Positions 1 through 12,078 of a stretch of DNA of 64,000 nucleotides are shown piece after piece (position 1 is the stretch's first letter; the number at the start of each line of letters is the position of its first letter). The DNA comes from Trichobilharzia szidati. Lineage: Eukaryota > Platyhelminthes > Trematoda > Strigeidida > Schistosomatidae. A program made the translations under genes and the position numbers. The DNA lies in NCBI GenBank assembly GCA_944472155.2, contig OX235271.1, positions 38,924,633-38,988,632 of the forward strand, given 5' to 3'. The notes under the pieces were generated by a model. The model was given only the letters and a program-made list of their open reading frames with translations. It did not search any database and was not told the origin of the DNA.

Positions 1-404
1 GTGTTGGTTGTACCAAGTCTGTGAAACATATGGAAGAAGTGACTTGACATTGGTGTTACAATTGGATTTTTTGTCATTGTGTTGACAGTTACAGATTTTC
101 TCACTGATTTCAGGGTTGTGAACACCCGACCTGCTTTTCCGATCTCTCTCTACTCCTCCTTTTGTGCTCTGAAGGTTGTAATCATCTTTTTCTTTTCTTG
201 TTCATCTTTTCACTTGTTCAACTTAGGCTTCACAACCCTTCTCTCATCTGTCAGCTTCCAGGTTTCTGTATTGAGCCATTTCTTGTCATGCCTCTTCTTC
301 TTGCTCAGGATGTCTACTCAATTGTTTTTATATATTGTATCGCTTAGGCAAAGGATGGATTTTTGATGGGGTTTGAATGTTTTTATCGATGGTAATCTAG
401 AGCT
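1..404. other. Unassigned AT-rich sequence
   Basis: I recognise no gene, RNA or repeat here. Short open frames exist but have no motif or plausible composition. It may be host intergenic or intronic DNA flanking the retrotransposon that follows. Confidence 0.4.
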
Positions 405-2015
405 GTTGAATAAAGAATTAGCATTCTTTGGTTTTACCTCAGTCCACAGTGCTAGTGATTCTTATGCAATTCTTTTTGGAGCCAAACACACAATGAACGT
501 TGCAGACTTTAATTCTTAATAATTACACATTGGAAAGGATATTATCCTAAAGTGGCTTCTAAGACTCAATCCTGGTAAGTCCAGTGGCCCTGATGAACTC
601 CACCCACGTATTTTAACAGCATTGGCTGAAAACATAGCCGAGCCATTGTCGGTTATCCTCAATATGTCTCTGGACCAGTCTAAATGTCCAAGAGACTGGA
701 AAGATGCCATCATTAGTCTGGTCTTCAAAACCGGATCTAGAAACTTGGTTCAGAACTATCGTCCTGTTAGTTTGACCAGTATTGTTGTTAAACTACTAGA
801 AAGAATAATTCGTGATGCTATCATTCAGTTCATTGAAAGGAACAAACTTTTCGCTGTGGAACAGCATGGTTTTAGAGCAGGTCATTCTTGCTTGACCAAC
901 CTTCTTTTGGTCAGAGAAAGTTGGGCAAGCTCAGCTGATGCTAATATACCGGTGGATGCCATATTCATCGACCTTAGCAAGGCGTTTGACAGGGTTTCTC
1001 GTTCAGGTCTTCTAGTAAAGTTAGGTAGTCTGGGAATCAATAAATTGGTTGTCGACTGGATTCAAGACTTTCTAAAGGACAGAAGACAAAGAGTACGAGT
1101 TAACGGGGTTTTATCAACATGGGAATCGGTTAAGAGTGGCGTTCCTCAGGGTACAGTTCTAGACCCACTTCTTTTCCTGATTTATGTTAATGAGATTCCA
1201 TCGGTAGTTAGGTCATCCTACTTACTGTTTGCTGATGACATCAAGATATCGAGGGCTTTACACGATGACAGTGATCAACTTGCTTTGCAGGAAGATTTAA
1301 ACTTGTTAAGTGATTGGTGTAAGCACTGGGCCCTGGAGATTAACTTGAGCAAGAGTGTAGTTATGCATGTATCTCATAGTCACGTGCACAACTGCTCAAT
1401 GAATGGCATTACTCTCCCAGTAGTCAATGAGTACAAGGACTTGGGAGTGGTTGTGCAGCATGACTTGAAAACAGTAACAAACTGTAGAGCTGCAGCCACT
1501 AAGGGTTTTCGAATATTATGGGCCATACGCAAGGCTTTTGCGAACTTTGACGCTGATATATTTCGCATATTATATGCGACTTATATCAGACCTCATTTGG
1601 AATATGGGATCCAGGCAGCGAGCCCGTGTTTCAAATACGAAATAGACTTATTAGAAAGGGTGCAAAGAGTAGGAACTAAGCTAATAAAGGGTTTCTCAAC
1701 CCTCTCATATGAGGAGAGGTTAAGTCGACTGGGTTTATTTCAACTGTCATACAGACGACTTAGGGGTGACCTAATACTAGCATAGCGTATCCTAATTTAT
1801 CTAATTTATTTCTTCTTTCTAGCACCAACCAATTGCGAGGACATCACCTCAAGGTTCAAAAACCGCGGTCGAATCGTCTGCGTCTGGAGATCCGTTTTTC
1901 ACATCGAATTGTGAACCATTGGAACTCCCTATCGGAACACGTCGTATCAGTGCCATCCGTTGATTCATTCAAGGTGAGATTGGAGCTCCTGTGGGCAACA
2001 AATCGAAAGGATTAA
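405..2015 (+). mobile_element. CR1/jockey-type non-LTR retrotransposon, 5'-truncated
   Basis: The copy carries the RT and C-terminal parts of a CR1/jockey-group polyprotein. The frame is open from 523 to a TAG at 1783-1785. Visible RT motifs in order are a KSSGPDELHP-type fingers segment near 577-606, motif A (FIDLSKAFD) near 966-990, motif B (SGVPQGT) near 1135-1155 and the catalytic FADD box near 1228-1240. The conserved C-terminal block (NHWNSLSEHVV) lies at 1833-2010 in another frame, so one stop and at least one frameshift break the protein. No endonuclease domain is present. A weakly collinear stretch (FFGFTSVHSASDS) suggests the element starts near 405, but that edge is uncertain. Likely a dead SR1-like copy; the exact family is not resolved. 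Confidence 0.85.
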
Positions 2016-3361
2016 CACAGGCATATAGCCTACTATCCTAAATAAACTGTAAACTATAATTAGGCTGTTATTTTAACAAAAATATTATCCTGCTTAGTGA
2101 TACCCCATTGATTTCCATCTTCGTAGTCAGAAATATACTGATGCACTAAACTCACTAAAATTAACAACTTATACATTTATTTATATATATATATATGCTA
2201 TGATAACCCGGTATTGTTTTGTCTGAATGTGCCTTATACACAAGTTTAAACGTAGCCAATCAGATGTTATTTTCTAGACTGTGTTGAGAATGGTGATAAC
2301 AAGCAAATCGATTTTACATTGATTGCTTTCAATATTTTCATCTTTCATGCTGTCACCTTCAATACACAGCACTATCTGTATGAATAAACAAAGTCGTTCT
2401 GTCTACCACATTTTATTTCATCTCAGAGATATATTTTTGTAGGGATTTGGTCTTTGTATTCAGTATTTTCGAATCAGTCAACAAAGTGTATGAATAAAAT
2501 GAAAAGGTTACAGTATGATAGAAACAGATGGATTCTTTGAATAACATAGTAAATTAGTACCAACGTGTTATACGCTAACATAGAAGATATCAAAAAAAAG
2601 AGAAAAATATAATACTAAAGGAATCATAAAATGACATCAAGGCGTATTAGAAAAGGGTGGCACAAAATAATAGCTCAGTTTATTTGATGCTTTAGATGAG
2701 TGTGCAGGTCGAAGAATAGATTGCCTCTAAGTCATTCAACGCTCACCTTTTTCTACCCTCACTGCATGACGTGTGTTATTTCAGTTATCTGATACAAGAA
2801 GGATAGAAAAGTTTCATTCTCCTTGAAAAACAACTACTAAGTTCTTTTCTTTCCCTTGTGAAGTTAGTGCAAGCATGTGTATTCTGTATTTCACCAGTGA
2901 TATTGTTCTAACGACTGGTCATGTAGCTTCTTTTGTCTTCCAAGGTCTGATTTCACCATTGATTCAAGTGCTATTTACCATACAGGTTTCCAGCTCATAA
3001 GTCTGCGGAACTTGTTATGAGTGGGAAGTAAATCATGAAATATAAATCGATTATGTAAGTTCAAACGTTCTAAAATAAAATATCTAGCATTGGTGAGAAG
3101 GAAGATAATTATCCCCAGTCATTAACAGTTTCATTGAAATGTTCACAGCTGTTAAGTATAAAAAACAGCACGAGATCTTAGTTATTATTAAGATATATAT
3201 GGTGAACATAGGGCTTCAATGAGACGCCTTCATTGCACTCGGTTACCTCTTATCATTTTCACTAAGCTCTACAACTTACCACCAAACATTCATTTCCAGC
3301 GCATAGTGTCTTCTTTGTGACTGACTGAATGGTTTCAACTTAGTACTTTGCACCGATTTGC
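2016..3361. other. Unassigned non-coding stretch
   Basis: A long AT-rich region with no coding frame of note. It holds a short (TA)n run near 2176-2197. I see no similarity to the repeat families elsewhere in the window. Confidence 0.4.
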
Positions 3362-4042
3362 AGAAGTTCGAGTCGCCACACTTCACTCAGAACACAAAAC
3401 AAGACAAGAAAGTAGAAGAAATGCATAATAGAGACAGTATACAGGGATATGATGCAAAAAATAGTAATATGGAAGAATAATATAGTTTAACTGGATATTA
3501 TAAGTCACAAGGAGTGGATACATCTGCGCCAGCCATTGAGAACCATTTTGAGATATATCACCAAGTGTCTCCAGCCTTCATTTGTGTTTACCGTCCCGAG
3601 GACCCCAACCAGTCCAGAAGTCTACAACTTCCTACGTGGCTGGCTTAAACTAACTGCTGTGGATTTCATTGACTAATGAAGTCATGTTTTGGTTTAACCA
3701 CCACTGGCTCTTTTCCAACCTGACCACATGTCAGCTAACATTGCCCATTGTTGAGGAAGGCGATGGCTAGGCATGCATGCGTAACTCATGTCCTAACCAT
3801 CTCAGTCGGTGTAACTTCATAGCCTCGTCTATTGACTTTCCCTCCCTCCTTACCTAGCACTCGACCCAGGCCTAACCTCAATATTGCTTACCCTATTATA
3901 CCATTTCACACGGGAAATAAAATGCAGGCACCTATGATCAAGGACAGCTAGCCTTTTCATGTCTTCCACTCTCGATGGCCAGATCTCACAGCCATAGAGG
4001 AGGACGCAGCATAGTGCTGAGCAATACACACATCCTTTGGTC
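3362..4042 (-). mobile_element. SR2-like RTE retrotransposon, 3' terminal fragment
   Basis: On the minus strand it encodes a decayed form of the RTE C-terminal segment (HRCLRSI-like followed by W..KVSNIE), read around 3870-3960. Downstream come a degenerate tail and 3' UTR. A second copy in the same orientation lies at 53868-54502, and the two align through the 3' UTR. Several stops are present and the RT core is missing. This family differs from the RTE family that supplies most other copies in the window. Confidence 0.65.
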
Positions 4043-4051
4043 TCTGTGTTA

Positions 4052-4330
4052 CATGGCCACAGGCAGTTGGCAGGAAGCCATGTCTGACCTAGGTTTCGCG
4101 CCTAATGGAACTCGTCAGCGAGGCATTTTAGCATTGATATAAGAGGCATTTTAGCAATCTTGAAGGAAATTATTTCCCTTCTGAGATTCAAATTCACGTC
4201 ACCCATTGCTGAAATCAGAGACATTGTCACTCTGCTCGCGATTGACCTCCTGTGGCATCTTGATGGATACTTCGATTGTTCACCAGGTAGTAATCAACGT
4301 CCTTGATTTTAGTGCTGAATAAATACTATC
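4052..4330 (-). mobile_element. tRNA-Cys-derived SINE, degenerate copy
   Basis: Minus-strand similarity to the SINE at 41544-41890: the block containing GGCTTCCTGCC, the B-box region near 4190-4205 and the leader CCTC..GGTCAATCGCGAG near 4237-4252. An internal duplication near 4115-4150 and many substitutions show age. Confidence 0.6.
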
Positions 4331-4365
4331 AGTCAAGTTTGCAATGTTGGGTGACCGGTCATCGC

Positions 4366-5410
4366 CTGGCACACTTCTCTTTATCGCCTTCACGTTCACA
4401 CCGAACTCGTCGCTTCCTATTTGTGTGATGTCATTTGAAGGTTTCCCAAGAGGGTTTCCAATCGATTTACATTTCCGCCTGCATATTTATTGAGTAGTAG
4501 ACTGTTGGTTGGTTTGTTTACTTCCAGTGTTCCTTGTAGTTTATCCTTTCTGGTTAACCATCTGGTCCTCAGTATCGAGTGAAAATAGCTAGCTCTTGAT
4601 AAAAGGCTGTGACCAGTTAGAAATGCTTTAGGTGACACGCTCATCAAGTCTGAAAATTATGAGAAAGCTAACTTTAAATTCGTTCTAACAATTTGGATGT
4701 TGCTCCGTGTGCTGAGATAATGCTTTAGATCTCAACATTGATTTCGGAGTAATGAACTCTTATCTTGCTTTCCTGATCCAGTTCTCTGTAACTCTGACAC
4801 CCTCATACATGTCACATTCAACTGAAAAAATGCTGCTGGTTCAGACAAGTGGAAGAGACGACTTTCTTTACATTTTTCTGTCTCTACTGCTCTTTTACCA
4901 ACTTTCTGATTTTAGTTTGCGTATACTTGAGTTTGCGCCACATGAGCTGTGTCATTCTCAAAGTCCGGATCTTTCGGTTTCTTTTCGGCCGTCCAATGTA
5001 TGGTTGCCTCCTCGCTTCCGGTGAACTGCCACATCATCCAGAGCACTGCAATCAGGAAGAAAATCTGAGATAGTAGGCAGCTTTCTCATACTCCTATCTT
5101 CATTTCAAAGGCTTCAGTAAGTTTTCCCTTGTTAATCACATGTTAAATCAGGTTTACACAGGTTAGGAAATCCGCATTATTGAAGCAGTTTTCGAATAAT
5201 TTCACAGGTGACATTATCGAGGGCCCTTCGCCGAAGGTGAGTTAAAGATTCGACTACCATTTTATACTCCTTTCTGTGATGATGCGTAGTGTTGAAATCT
5301 GATCTGCTCATGAGTTGTTTCTCCTGAATTCAGTCCGTTCTTGCCTATGTCTCCCATCCATACCATCACGTGATTTTTCCTGAACGATTCATCATACTAT
5401 TTTGCTTGAG
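4366..5410 (-). pseudogene. RTE retrotransposon RT domain relic
   Basis: Reading the minus strand from 5410 gives, through many stops and frameshifts, the conserved RTE order: a FRRN(K)S..TLRIITERS segment near 5270-5340, a degenerate FAKAFDNV..E motif A near 5210-5240, IGV(R)..CLLS..FFLIAV near 5070-5110, and a C-terminal EDQM-type block near 4540-4600. The same blocks occur in better preserved copies at 12079-13235 and 49807-51840. Non-functional. Confidence 0.65.
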
Positions 5411-5562
5411 GTGAACAATATAGGAATCAGTGACTGAATGCGAACTAATAAAGCCGCCGTGTTTCTCCTGTCTATTTGTTCATCAAATGGCCGCCACTAA
5501 GTACACTTTGATTCACCTCATTTCGATAGTAAAATTAAGTTACTGTGGTTGCTGTATAGTTT

Positions 5563-6275
5563 GTTTTTAATATCCCTTCAGTCCTGGGGAAGAATTAAGG
5601 GCTTTAGCAGCACATCTCCGTTTCACCCTGCTTTCTGCATTCCTTCTAAGCCGGCTACACGATTACCCATAGGCTTTCATCTCCTGACCACGAGATCTCC
5701 TCTATATCATCATCATATCAAGTCCAAATCTTTGTTTACTATTCGGGTTCCACTTGAGCTATAGCCTAAGGCGTGGTGTCAATCAGTCTCGGTCTCTCCA
5801 GCATGTGTCCGATCCATTTCCCTTTCCACCTGCATATTTGTCAGACAGTAGCTTCTTAATTGGTTCATTGGCAGAGTTTCTTGTTACTGATCCTTTTTAG
5901 TCGAGAAAACGAAAACAGCTGCTGATACAAGTCTGAAGCAGCCTACTGAAAATTCTTTTCATGGCACGTGAGTCAAACGCCTGAACCACACAGAAGCACA
6001 AACTTGATAGTAGTTTTGAAGACTCGAGTCCCGTTCCTTATGCTAAGAATTACAGTAGATTTCCACATTGATTTGAAAATAATGTAGGTCTGCCTTGTTT
6101 TTTCGATCCTGCCTTCAACATCCTGATGGTTGCCGCCTGTGGTTGAGATGGTAATACCTAGACAAGTGGAAGAGATGAATTCCTTCCTTCTCCACCAAAT
6201 CTATCTTCCGCATGTTCACTTGGACCCCTCTCTTGACTCTTTCTTACGACAACTTATTGGTTTTTGCCTGTAAAA
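5563..6275 (-). mobile_element. RTE retrotransposon 3' half
   Basis: Decayed minus-strand RTE C-terminal region. Recognisable pieces are the reverse complement of the GGTTCCACTCGAG-type tail (5740-5760), the CCACCTGCATATTTGT block at 5827-5842 and the V.IS..(TT)GG segment near 6130. It abuts a plus-strand RTE copy at 6280-7165, so the two are head to head with both 3' ends outward. Confidence 0.65.
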
Positions 6276-6279
6276 AGAC

Positions 6280-7165
6280 ATATTATAATATGAACTCACG
6301 CAAAAAACTTGGAAGATCTAGACTTCGCCAAAGATATATGCCTGATTTCCCACAAACTGGAAGATATGCAAGCGAAAAGCAACAAGTTGTCAGAAGAAGC
6401 ATCAAAGATTAGACTTCGCTTCAGGTGAACGTAGAGAAAACAGAGGTGATGAAGATTCCTGGGCAACACCACCACCAACAACAACAACAGACAACAATCG
6501 GCATAAATGGAAGGAACCTGAAAGAAACAACCTCCTCTACCACCTACCTGGGAAGCATCGTTTCAACTACAGGCGGACGGAACTGACGAGGATATCAAAG
6601 CAAGAATTGGATAAACAAGACAAGCTTTCACTACTCTCAAGTCTGTGTGGAGGTCAACAGCAATCAGCATCAAAATGAATATCCGGATTTTCAACTCCAA
6701 TGTGAAGTCAGTGCTACTATACGGATCAGAGACTTGCACTGCGCGTCATAAAGAGCACCTCAAACAAACTACAGACCTTCATTAATGGTTGTCTTCGCTC
6801 AATACTCAAGATCAGATGGCCAGAAAAGATCTGACACAGGGATCTCTGGGAGCGAACCAACCTAGCAGGAACCGATTGTGAAACAAATAGGCAGGAAGAA
6901 ATGGAGATCGATTGGCCATACTCTGAGGAAACCATCAAGTGAGTGACATCACTAGACAAGCCATTGCTGGAGTGGAACCCGAAAGGGAAGCGGTGAGTTG
7001 GTCGTCAGTGCAAGGGTGACTTGGAGGAGGTCATGTGAAGAGGAGATGAAGGTGTGTGGGCAGACTTGGAGCCAGGTGAAGAGTCTAGCAGAGAACCGAA
7101 CGCGATGGAGACGCACGGCTGAAACCCTGTGTTCCTCTAGGAACTTAAGGAAACAATAATAATGT
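6280..7165 (+). mobile_element. RTE retrotransposon 3' half
   Basis: 5'-truncated RTE copy. In shifting frames it reads the LEDLDFA(D)DICLISHKLEDMQ region (6305-6370), LGSI/V..TTGGTDEDI (6545-6600), KSVLLYGSET (6700-6740), a C-terminal domain, and a 3' end of GAACTTAAGGAAACAATAAT type. The catalytic aspartate pair is altered (AKD where FADDD is expected). Frameshifts and stops make it non-coding. Confidence 0.8.
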
Positions 7166-7744
7166 ATACAGGTGGAGTCATTTTAAACGAACTATGTCTC
7201 ATTTAGTTGATGTTATAATCAACACTTGAATTATAAATAAATCATTTGCTTCTGTTTCATCATATGCTGTAGCATGAAATTTCTTTGTGGGATTTCAATA
7301 TATGCAATGATTGTCTTGAACAAAAATATAGTGAAGAATTTTGAGGTCAATTTAAACTCTTCACGAGATCGCTACTTTATAAATTCTAATGAATTTGTAG
7401 AAAGATACAGAGAGCCTATAGTATTTTCATCTAAATAACATTTTATCTTATGCATATTGATGGACATTCCTAGTTAGATGGCAGACGGAAACTTCTGAAC
7501 CAAATGAAGTGTATGTATGAACTTTAAAACTACTGACTCAATTACTCAACCTATTCACTGTCTCTTTTGAAATCTGCTTAAGCCAGCTATATTCAGATGG
7601 ATAGAGAAAGTTTTTATTGTCAAATTTATTGTCTAAAAAATTGCAGAATGATGTTTTGTGTTTATGTATGTTTCGACAGTATGGGTTGATTTATACATTT
7701 GTTTTCTTTATATTTTAAATCTGTTCTATCATAACTGACATGAT
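7166..7744. other. Unassigned AT-rich stretch
   Basis: No motif, repeat match or structured element recognised between two RTE fragments. Confidence 0.35.
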
Positions 7745-8312
7745 TACGTGTGGATGTCAACAGCGCTCAACATGAAAAATAAGATACGGATTTTCAACTC
7801 CAATGTAAAGTTAGTGCTGCTTAATCTTCGGATCGCAGGCTTGGCGTCACGTCACAAAAAGCAATTCAAACAAACTGCAGAACTTCATCAACAGCTGTTT
7901 TCGCTCAGTACTACTCAAGATCAGCTGGCCGACCAGAAAGGATCAGCAATATTGAGGGATCTCTGGCAGTGAGCGAACCAACTCAGAAGGAACTGATTGT
8001 GCAAGAAATATTCAGTAAGAAATGGAGATGTATTGGCTGGCCATACTCTGAGGAGACAAACCACCATCAAGTGACATCACACGCCAAGCTCTCTCTCTCT
8101 TGAGTGGAACCCGAATAGAAAGTGGTGATTTGGTCGTCAGTGAGAGGGTGGAGTGACATGGAGGAGGTGATATGAAGAGGAGGTGACAGCATGTGGGTAG
8201 ACGTGGAGCCAGATGAAAATGTTGTCGGAGAGCTGAACACAGTGGGGACGTTTGGCTGAAGCCCTATGTTCCTATAGGAACTAAAAGAAACAGTGATAAT
8301 AATAATGAACAA
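7745..8312 (+). mobile_element. RTE retrotransposon 3' fragment
   Basis: 5'-truncated copy beginning in the MKNKIRIFNSNVK block and running to a 3' end with GATAATAATAATGA. It is close to the copy at 37491-38095, sharing the CTCTCTCTCT stretch and the CGTGTGGGTAGACGTGGAGCC-type region. Only the RT C-terminal region is represented, and it is broken. Confidence 0.8.
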
Positions 8313-8360
8313 TAAGCGATTGAGTTTGGAAAGTCATCCAGTGTTTAGTACTATTCCTTT

Positions 8361-8612
8361 ACTTTATTTTTTTATTTTATTCCCTTGCCTTCCCAGTAAA
8401 ACGTAGGGCTTCAAGCTAGAGCATTTTGAAGTTTCTGTAGCAATGATATTTACTTTTGCGGGATGGGGTTGCTAGCCTCATGCCCAAAATTGCCTCTTTG
8501 CCTGTCTTATTAATGGCATAGCGCGGTTTGGGAGTGCGTCCGTGGCTGGGGATCGAACCCCGAACCATATGCGGCGTGGTTGGTGAGCATTAAACCGCTG
8601 TACCACCGATGC
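8361..8612 (-). mobile_element. tRNA-Gly-derived SINE
   Basis: On the minus strand it starts GCATCGGTGGTACAGCGG (A box) and contains GGTTCGATCCC (B box), closely resembling tRNA-Gly(GCC). These are RNA polymerase III promoter elements. A 3' body follows, then a tail complementary to 8385-8415 that resembles the RTE 3' end. Related copies are at 28276-28503, 46580-46804, a fragment at 35867-35920 and the window's end. Confidence 0.8.
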
Positions 8613-9760
8613 AAACAGGATATCACTACCAGGATACGAACCCAGGTTAATGCAGAATACTGTTTCACTGTGTGATATATCTTATATTAATTTCATTGTT
8701 TAAACACCCAGTACTAGACACAAATGCTGATTATGAAAAGGAAGCTACATTAATTATTAATGTCGTACATTGATAGTTTATCGGAGGATTTAATCGAAAA
8801 TGATGATATTGTAATCATAATCGATAAGCCTTGTTCTGCCACTTCAATTTTAAATCGAATGAATGAGACTCAGAATAGCATATCGCTTACATCTGCAGAA
8901 GAGGAAGATAACTGTTTATCTTTCCTAGACATATTGCTTAGTCGGTGGCTTGATGGGTTAATAAAAAGATTTATTTGTAGAAAACCTACCTGGACAGGAC
9001 AGTATCTTGATTATCACAGTTTCTCCCCTGTTCGGTGCAAAAGAGCCTTTGTGAATAATGTCCCTCTTCCCTAGAATCCAACAAATATGCACTGAAGACA
9101 CACTTGATGAGGAAGAAAGAAAGTTGGCACAAACTCTGGTTGATAACAATTATCCAGATAAGTTCATCAAGAGATATAAAGTGGTCAGAACACCAAGACT
9201 CACTCTCCAACTCATCCCTAAGAAAGACGTGTACATCAAGCTACCCTATTTGAAGCATCATAGCAGCTTGACAACTAGACAAAGATTGAACGCTGCTGTT
9301 AAAAAGACTTTTTATGCAGCTAATATCATAATAATGGAGAATGTAAAGCCAATATATCTATCTAAGCCTTTCGAACATGCGAAAAATGACGTCATATCCC
9401 ACTGTATTTACCAATCCGCAGGTATGTGTGGCCACATATACAAAGGGAGGACACATAGATTTCTTCAAGTAAGGGTTGGCTTCAGATCATATTTCTAAGT
9501 AGCTCCAGAAACAAATAGAATATTTAGAACCCATTAATGGTGAGAACAAAAGACCTAGCTGCTCTATTGCGAAGCGTATTATAGAGACAGGACATAAAAC
9601 TGACGTTAACAGATCTTTGAAACCTATCTATAAAACGTGTTTGGGGCGTATGCTAAAGTTTGTAGAAGCCCTAGCAATTAGAAAGTTCAAATCACCTTTA
9701 TGCGTTTAAAAACAATTCATCATCACACTAAACCTTCCTTGGTAAACTTTGTTTTGATAC
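8613..9760 (+). pseudogene. Penelope-like element RT/GIY-YIG relic
   Basis: Open pieces at 8760-9074, 9058-9498 and about 9529-9711 in different frames give the PLE C-terminal order. First an RT remnant with a degraded YxDD region (IVIIIDKP), then LSFLDILLSR, TWTGQY, YPDKFIKR, and CIYQSAGMCGHIYKGR where the GIY-YIG motif should be. Last comes a C-terminal block ending ALAIRKFKSPLCV. The YIG is replaced (HIYKGR), so the nuclease is likely inactive. Frameshifts near 9065 and 9500 confirm decay. The RT N-terminal half is absent. Confidence 0.8.
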
Positions 9761-10270
9761 CATAGCAGGTGTGCTATTACCTCTGTTATTTGGTTTAATG
9801 ATCTTCATTCTTATTTTGCCCTTCAATATGTCCTTTTAACTTGACCTAAGTTGTCTATTTTCTCACCTCTTAACTCTTTATTAATTTCATATATATTCCT
9901 ATGACAAGTTCGTGTGTAATCAGATTGTTCGAAATGTGTTGCGTAAATACATTACACGATTCAGACAAATTAGGTCTACTCATTGCTTTGTCTGAATTAA
10001 TAATTTACCAAACAAATTGTGTCAGATACTCCCTTGACCTTGATCATAACAAGTAATGCAGATAATTTTTACTCTTCAAGCTGGTTGATTATTCACCAAG
10101 CGCTTATAATATAAAAATAGCAACATAATTGACCTTTTTACGCAGAATAGCATGAGAAACAAGTTTATTTCATAATTTCAATGTGCTGACAGCCACTAGA
10201 AGTTCACCATCGCATGGATAATCAGTAGAATACATTATAGTGCAGATGCTATTCAAAGAAACTTTCTTGT
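9761..10270. other. Probable PLE 3' UTR and unassigned flank
   Basis: Follows the PLE C-terminus. It contains a short inverted repeat (GTGTAAT at 9914-9920, ATTACAC at 9951-9957) around TTCGAAAT, vaguely hammerhead-like but without a proper CUGANGA box. Otherwise nothing recognised. Confidence 0.3.
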
Positions 10271-10825
10271 TTGTACGAGTTGATCACGGGCTGATATCAG
10301 TTAGAGAACCATTGGAAACCAGCCACAATGGTTCAATGGTTCTCTAACTGATATCAGCCCGTGATCAACTCGTAAAACATAACAAACTCTTGCAAACCAA
10401 ACTATAGAAAATTAATCTGATGCTCGCTAGTGACTTGCTACAGGATGGAGTTTCCTGGAGTTCTAGTGAGAAGTTGTGACCAGTGAGGTTCAATTGGATG
10501 TCACGTGTGTGGATGGATGTCCCACCAACGACAATTGTTGGGGTCGTGCTAAATCACGAATTGGTAGAAGTCAGAATTCATGGGCTAACCACTGAATTGG
10601 GTCCCAGTGTCTGAATGGTATACTAGCCAGCTTGTCTTGTAACCGGAAGGTCGTGGGTTCTAACCCCCTGTGGTGGGTGCGTACAACCGATGATTCCCAA
10701 AATATTGGGATGAAACAGCAGTCCAGTACTCTCTGCTGGTTTTCAATGGTTCTCTAACTGATATCAATCCGTGATCAACTCGTAAAAACATAACTAACCC
10801 TTACAAACCAAACTATAGAAAATAC
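10271..10825 (+). mobile_element. Hammerhead-ribozyme SINE, more than one unit long
   Basis: One full unit (about 10409-10820) is preceded by the 3' tail of another unit (10334-10408) and by an inverted copy of that tail (10274-10314). The unit has a pol III-like A box (TGTCTGAATGG) near 10613, a B-box-like GGGTTCTAACCCC near 10655-10667, and a hammerhead at 10681-10730. It ends in a tail with CTCTAACTGATATCAATCCG. The ribozyme core reads CCGATGA, not CTGATGA, so catalysis is doubtful. Stem II (TCCCAA/TTGGGA) is perfect. Confidence 0.85.
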
Positions 10826-11830
10826 TTTCTTATAAATTTCTTTGCTTCATCCATCAGTGGTTTTGCTTCAGAAGCTGAGTAAAGGTATATACCTACATGT
10901 CAATTATAAATGCTTTTCATCTGAAAAATCTGTGATGATACGATTTAATTGTAACTTCTGTAAAGAACTCATAATAGCAAACCTCAAGGCTTTCGTGCAA
11001 TTTCTTACATGAAATCTTTGTTGCGTACTACAGGAAAGCCAATTTAGTGACCCTTTAAACAATTTCCTACCTGCTTTTGATCAGTAATGGACAATCTTGC
11101 TAAATCAGTCAATTTCTGCCGGATATTAACCATGGAATAAAACGTTCATTTTTACTTTATTACAGTAAAAACCAGACAGACAGAATGCTTCTCCAATTTA
11201 AGAATTTGCACATCGATTCCTGGCCAGCATTCTCCTAAATCTCGCTTAGCAAGTAGTAAACTCTAAGAAGAGGCTAGCAACCTCACCCAGTGAACACAAC
11301 AACATTGCTACCGACACTTTACAGTTCCAAAGCAACGTGTTTCATTCTAAATGCAAAGAAATCAAGAGTTCAACTGGATTTATTTTCATTTTCACTGAGT
11401 TTTTCTTTGTACGCCATTGTGTATTTTCATATCTATCTGTCTGCTTGTTTACACAGTTGAAAAATATTTAACGACGAGCGTTGCACTTATTGAATTTAAC
11501 TGGAAAACATTCCGAAATGAAACCTTTACATCAGTATTCTGCATAAATGGTTTACAACTGCTCATGCGTTTCTCAGTACCGTTATTTAACCAGTTGGAAT
11601 TTCGATAGTTTGAAAAATCTGAAATCTCTTATTTTGAAAGCGAGCTCTGTCTTGTGTTTAAGTGAACTTGATTTCGATATGTAGTACAAATAGTCCGAGT
11701 AGATTCCTTCAAACTTGTCGAGTCAGTTAGTAATACATACCGTAGGAAGGTTAGAGTTACTCTAGTAATAAAGTTTGTATTTCTTATGTATTATTACGGG
11801 ATTCTATCCCATTTGGAGTCATAGACGTAT
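10826..11830. other. Unassigned stretch
   Basis: AT-rich; short open frames only (for example 11417-11608) with no motifs. No match to the window's repeat families seen. Confidence 0.35.
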
Positions 11831-12078
11831 ACTACTGAGGAATCCCAAACTAGGATGAAACGGCCATCCAATGCTCCCTGATTCTCAGTAGTTCTCTAAA
11901 TGGATTCAGTTCGTGAAACCGATCAAATCCCTGCAAACTAGCAATTGAAGCTTAATCTGATGCTCACTAGTGACTGAATACAGGAAAAAGTTTCCTAGGG
12001 TGCTAGTGAGAGATCGTGGTGAGTAAGGCCCACCAGATCAGGTGAACTGGAAAATATTCACCAATAACAATGGCTGGT

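Noticed and set aside
79..366. Membrane-like small protein
   Set aside because: Hydrophobic only because the strand is T-rich; no start context or homologue recognised.
9911..9958. Hammerhead ribozyme in a PLE 3' UTR
   Set aside because: Flanking pairing and GAAA exist, but there is no CUGANGA-like box and stem III does not form.
10274..10374. Transposon terminal inverted repeats (DNA transposon)
   Set aside because: The arms are SINE 3' tail, with no transposase between or near them.
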